A stretch of 64,000 bases of DNA from Cladocopium goreaui (Eukaryota; Sar; Dinophyceae; Suessiales; Symbiodiniaceae): assembly GCA_947184155.2 (NCBI GenBank), contig CAMXCT020000502.1:805296-869295 (forward strand), in the 5' to 3' direction. The notes beneath the pieces were generated by a model. The model did not search any database. It saw only the letters and a list, made by a program, of their open reading frames with translations, and was not told the DNA's origin. The position numbers and the translations under genes were made by a program. Below, in pieces: positions 63,555 to 64,000 of the stretch; the stretch's first letter is position 1; every line of letters begins with the position of its first letter.

Positions 63555-63662
63555 TACCCTCTGGTAATTTAACATAGCTATTGAAAATCACCATTTTCAA
63601 TGGGTAAATCCACTATTTCTATGGCCATTTTCAATAGCTATGTTAGTCATTACCAGAGGGTA
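63555..63662. repeat. Family A MITE
   Basis: Complete 108 bp, followed without a gap by a family B copy. Confidence 0.92.
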
Positions 63663-63776
63663 CTGGTTGGTGGTTTCAACCTCTCTGAAAAATATGAAAG
63701 TAGATGAGTTGGTCAGTTGGGATTATGACATTCCCAACTGAATGGAAAAATAAAACATGTTCCAAACCACCAAGCA
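63663..63776. repeat. Family B MITE
   Basis: Begins at the last base of the preceding family A copy; right end CCAAGCA is mutated. Confidence 0.85.
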
Positions 63777-64000
63777 AACTATAAATGGCCCATGTTTGAT
63801 TACCAGCGGGCATACCCAAGAGAAAACAAACCAGGATGTTTTACACTCTGGTAATCTAAGATAGCTAGGGAAAATGAATGAACACCACCAGGTGAATAGA
63901 ACAATAATCAAACTAAATGGGCACTTGTCCGTAGCTATGTTAGACTACTGGAGGGCAATTCATGTTAAGACGAGAACATGACCAAGATTTCTAGATTTCT

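Noticed and set aside
1-64000. CRISPR arrays, because of many short repeated units
   Set aside because: The repeats are hairpin MITEs at irregular spacing with variable bodies, in a eukaryotic gene setting with introns; no cas genes.

Overview
The window reads as nuclear DNA of a dinoflagellate, most likely a Symbiodiniaceae/Suessiales-type genome. This rests on four things seen in the sequence: host genes cut into many short exons whose introns start with GT, GC or GA and almost always end AG|G; an intact LINE-like element whose first ORF carries a C5-cytosine methyltransferase; a Ty1/copia element with a dinoflagellate-style enlarged polyprotein; and a dense population of small hairpin (MITE-like) repeats. 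No bacterial-type operons, rRNA or tRNA genes were seen.

Layout, left to right. 1-6.3 kb: polypyrimidine DNA, hairpin repeats and scattered exon-like pieces on the minus strand. 6.3-10.8 kb: a minus-strand gene with one very long exon (two TIR-like domains) and three short upstream exons. 11.6-29.7 kb: a minus-strand 18-exon gene that I could join in one frame throughout (1,350 nt, 449 aa): an RBM39/CC1-like splicing factor with an RS-type N-terminus, RRM1, RRM2 and a C-terminal UHM. Its introns are filled with MITEs. 30.17-40.85 kb: a complete DNMT-bearing LINE (ORF1 methyltransferase, ubiquitin-like module and coiled coil; ORF2 endonuclease, RT and RNase H) on the minus strand with an 18-bp target duplication. 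41-43 kb: AT-rich degenerate repeats. 43.5-56.5 kb (perhaps to 59.0 kb): a third minus-strand spliced gene, not recognised, whose intron contains a full copia element (46.02-55.06 kb) with 311-bp LTRs and a 5-bp target duplication. 57-64 kb: hairpin repeats and unresolved exon-like islands.

All three supported host genes and both large retroelements point to the minus strand. Both retroelements sit inside copies of the same small hairpin family (family B). Both carry a methyltransferase-type module: a complete DNMT in the LINE, and a degenerate Rossmann domain with an MTase-like arrangement in the copia polyprotein. Exon joins were made by hand from reading frame, splice dinucleotides and domain continuity; RNA-seq would settle them.
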